Shown here piece after piece: positions 5,708 through 6,525 of a DNA stretch of 6,525 bases. Every line of letters begins with the position of its first letter. Position 1 is the stretch's first letter. The notes under the pieces are model-generated. The model saw nothing but the letters and a program-made list of their open reading frames with translations, was not told the origin of the DNA and searched no databases. Source of the DNA: Thermococci archaeon (GTDB taxonomy: Archaea; Methanobacteriota_B; Thermococci; Thermococcales; Thermococcaceae); the NCBI GenBank assembly GCA_003663525.1, contig QMUF01000087.1:1-6525 (forward strand), in the 5' to 3' direction. Both the position numbers and the translations under genes were made by a program.

Positions 5708-6467
5708 AAAGTGTACCTTTTAAGGCCTGTACAATATTGTAAACTTCATCCTTACTCTCAGTTAGCTTAAGGAAAATATCCTCAAGATTTTCCTCATGGG
5801 CCCTTTCTTTTAGCTCCCCCATGGTACCTTCTACTATAAGTTCCCCTTTATATATGAGTCCAATTCTGTCGCATATCATCTCTGCCAAAGGGAGAATATG
5901 AGTTGAGAAAATTATGCTCCTACCCTCTTTCTTAAATTCCAGTAGCAATTCCCGTAAAATTCGGGCGCTTTTAGGATCAAGACCATTCATAGCCTCATCC
6001 AAAATTAAAACCTGCGGATCATGGAGCAAGGCGGATATAAGGGAAACCTTTTGCTGGGTCCCAAAACTCAGCGTCCCTATAAACTGATCCAGATATTCTT
6101 CAATACCAAAAGCTTCAACAAATTGACTTACTCTCTCTTCAAGTTTCTCTTTGGGGATCCCTCTAACACTCCCTATGAAATTAAAAAACTCCCTTGGAGT
6201 TAGGCTTTCATATAAGACCGGTGTCTCGGGAACATATCCTACTATTTCCTTAACTTTTATTGAGTCCCTTGTGGGATCAACACCATCTACCAGAACTTGA
6301 CCAGACGTGGGCTGCACTATTCCCACTAAAATTTTCATTGTAGTAGATTTTCCACTTCCATTTGGGCCTAATAATCCATAAATCTCCCCATTATTCACTC
6401 TAAAACTAATCCCATTAAGTACAATTTTCTCTCCAAACTTTTTTAGAAGTCCCTCCACCTCAATCAT
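5706..6467 (-). CDS. ABC transporter ATP-binding protein (ABC-2 exporter type)
   Basis: A 253-residue cytoplasmic ATPase that drives the adjacent permease, probably as a homodimer. Seen in order: Walker A GPNGSGKSTT (34-43), a Q-loop region GYVPETP with Glu81 where Gln is usual, the signature LSFGTQQK (133-140) in place of LSGGQ, Walker B VLILDEAMNGLD (153-164) with catalytic Glu158, and the switch His190 in STHIL. The Glu in the Q-loop and an LS-x-G-x-x-Q-K signature are common in the BcrA/CcmA-like export branch, so they are not signs of inactivity. The C-terminal part after about 205 (YKGELIVEGTMGELKE, then an acidic helical tail) is also typical of that branch. The ATG at 6467 follows GGTG (6478-6475) by seven bases. 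It is first in a two-gene operon with its own promoter just upstream. The substrate is unknown; lipids, peptides, drugs or ions are all possible. Confidence 0.93.
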   Translation of the reverse strand: MIEVEGLLKKFGEKIVLNGISFRVNNGEIYGLLGPNGSGKSTTMKILVGIVQPTSGQVLVDGVDPTRDSIKVKEIVGYVPETPVLYESLTPREFFNFIGSVRGIPKEKLEERVSQFVEAFGIEEYLDQFIGTLSFGTQQKVSLISALLHDPQVLILDEAMNGLDPKSARILRELLLEFKKEGRSIIFSTHILPLAEMICDRIGLIYKGELIVEGTMGELKERAHEENLEDIFLKLTESKDEVYNIVQALKGTL

Positions 6468-6503
6468 ATTATTACACCGTTAATTAAGAAAGAAATACTT
6501 CCA

Positions 6504-6518
6504 CTAATAAACTTTTTG
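6504..6518 (-). promoter_or_regulatory. Promoter of the ABC exporter operon
   Basis: On the minus strand CAAAAAG (6518-6512) followed by TTTATTAG (6511-6504) is a good BRE/TATA pair. Initiation about 25 bases downstream, near 6482, would give a leader of about 15 bases that includes the GGTG ribosome site at 6478-6475. Confidence 0.5.
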
Positions 6519-6525
6519 AAGGAGA

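Overview
The window looks like chromosomal DNA of a low-GC Thermococcales archaeon (Pyrococcus/Thermococcus type). The evidence is AT-rich, compact coding; Arg codons mostly AGA/AGG and Ile often ATA; GGTG/GGAGG Shine-Dalgarno (SD) sites a few bases before ATG; TATA/BRE-like promoters; T-tract terminators; and proteins of types typical of this order. The genus is inferred from memory of families, not from a search.

Layout. Bases 1-162 hold no convincing gene. They contain a GC-rich segment (12-90) that can fold and resembles the right end of an IS200/IS605-type element, followed by a T-tract terminator for hypD. On the minus strand, reading right to left, come a DapA/NAL-family aldolase (1577-2452), hypC (1275-1499) and hypD (163-1272). 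From a 54-bp divergent promoter region (2453-2506) a tight plus-strand operon leaves the other way: a PfkB-family kinase resembling myo-inositol 3-kinase (2507-3361), a Nudix hydrolase with ADP-ribose pyrophosphatase features (3354-3887) and an Mth938-like protein (3871-4224). This operon meets a minus-strand two-gene ABC exporter (ATPase 5706-6467, then permease 4221-5696) end to end, and the two converging stop codons share one CTAG.

How the genes work together. HypC and HypD form the scaffold on which the Fe(CN)2CO unit of [NiFe]-hydrogenases is built, which fits the hydrogenase-rich energy metabolism of Thermococcales. The aldolase upstream is probably not a lysine-pathway DapA: it has GSNGE in place of GTTGE and most resembles 4-hydroxy-2-oxoglutarate aldolase-type enzymes. 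The kinase/Nudix/Mth938 genes overlap and are likely co-translated. The ABC pair is an ABC-2 type exporter of unknown substrate whose permease looks like two fused six-helix halves.

Several genes have an in-frame GTG inside the SD sequence, nine bases before the better ATG start, so naive start calls would be three residues too long (hypC, kinase, permease) or wrong by two or six residues (hypD, Nudix). No clearly new biological system is evident. The least explained element is the GC-rich 12-90 segment.
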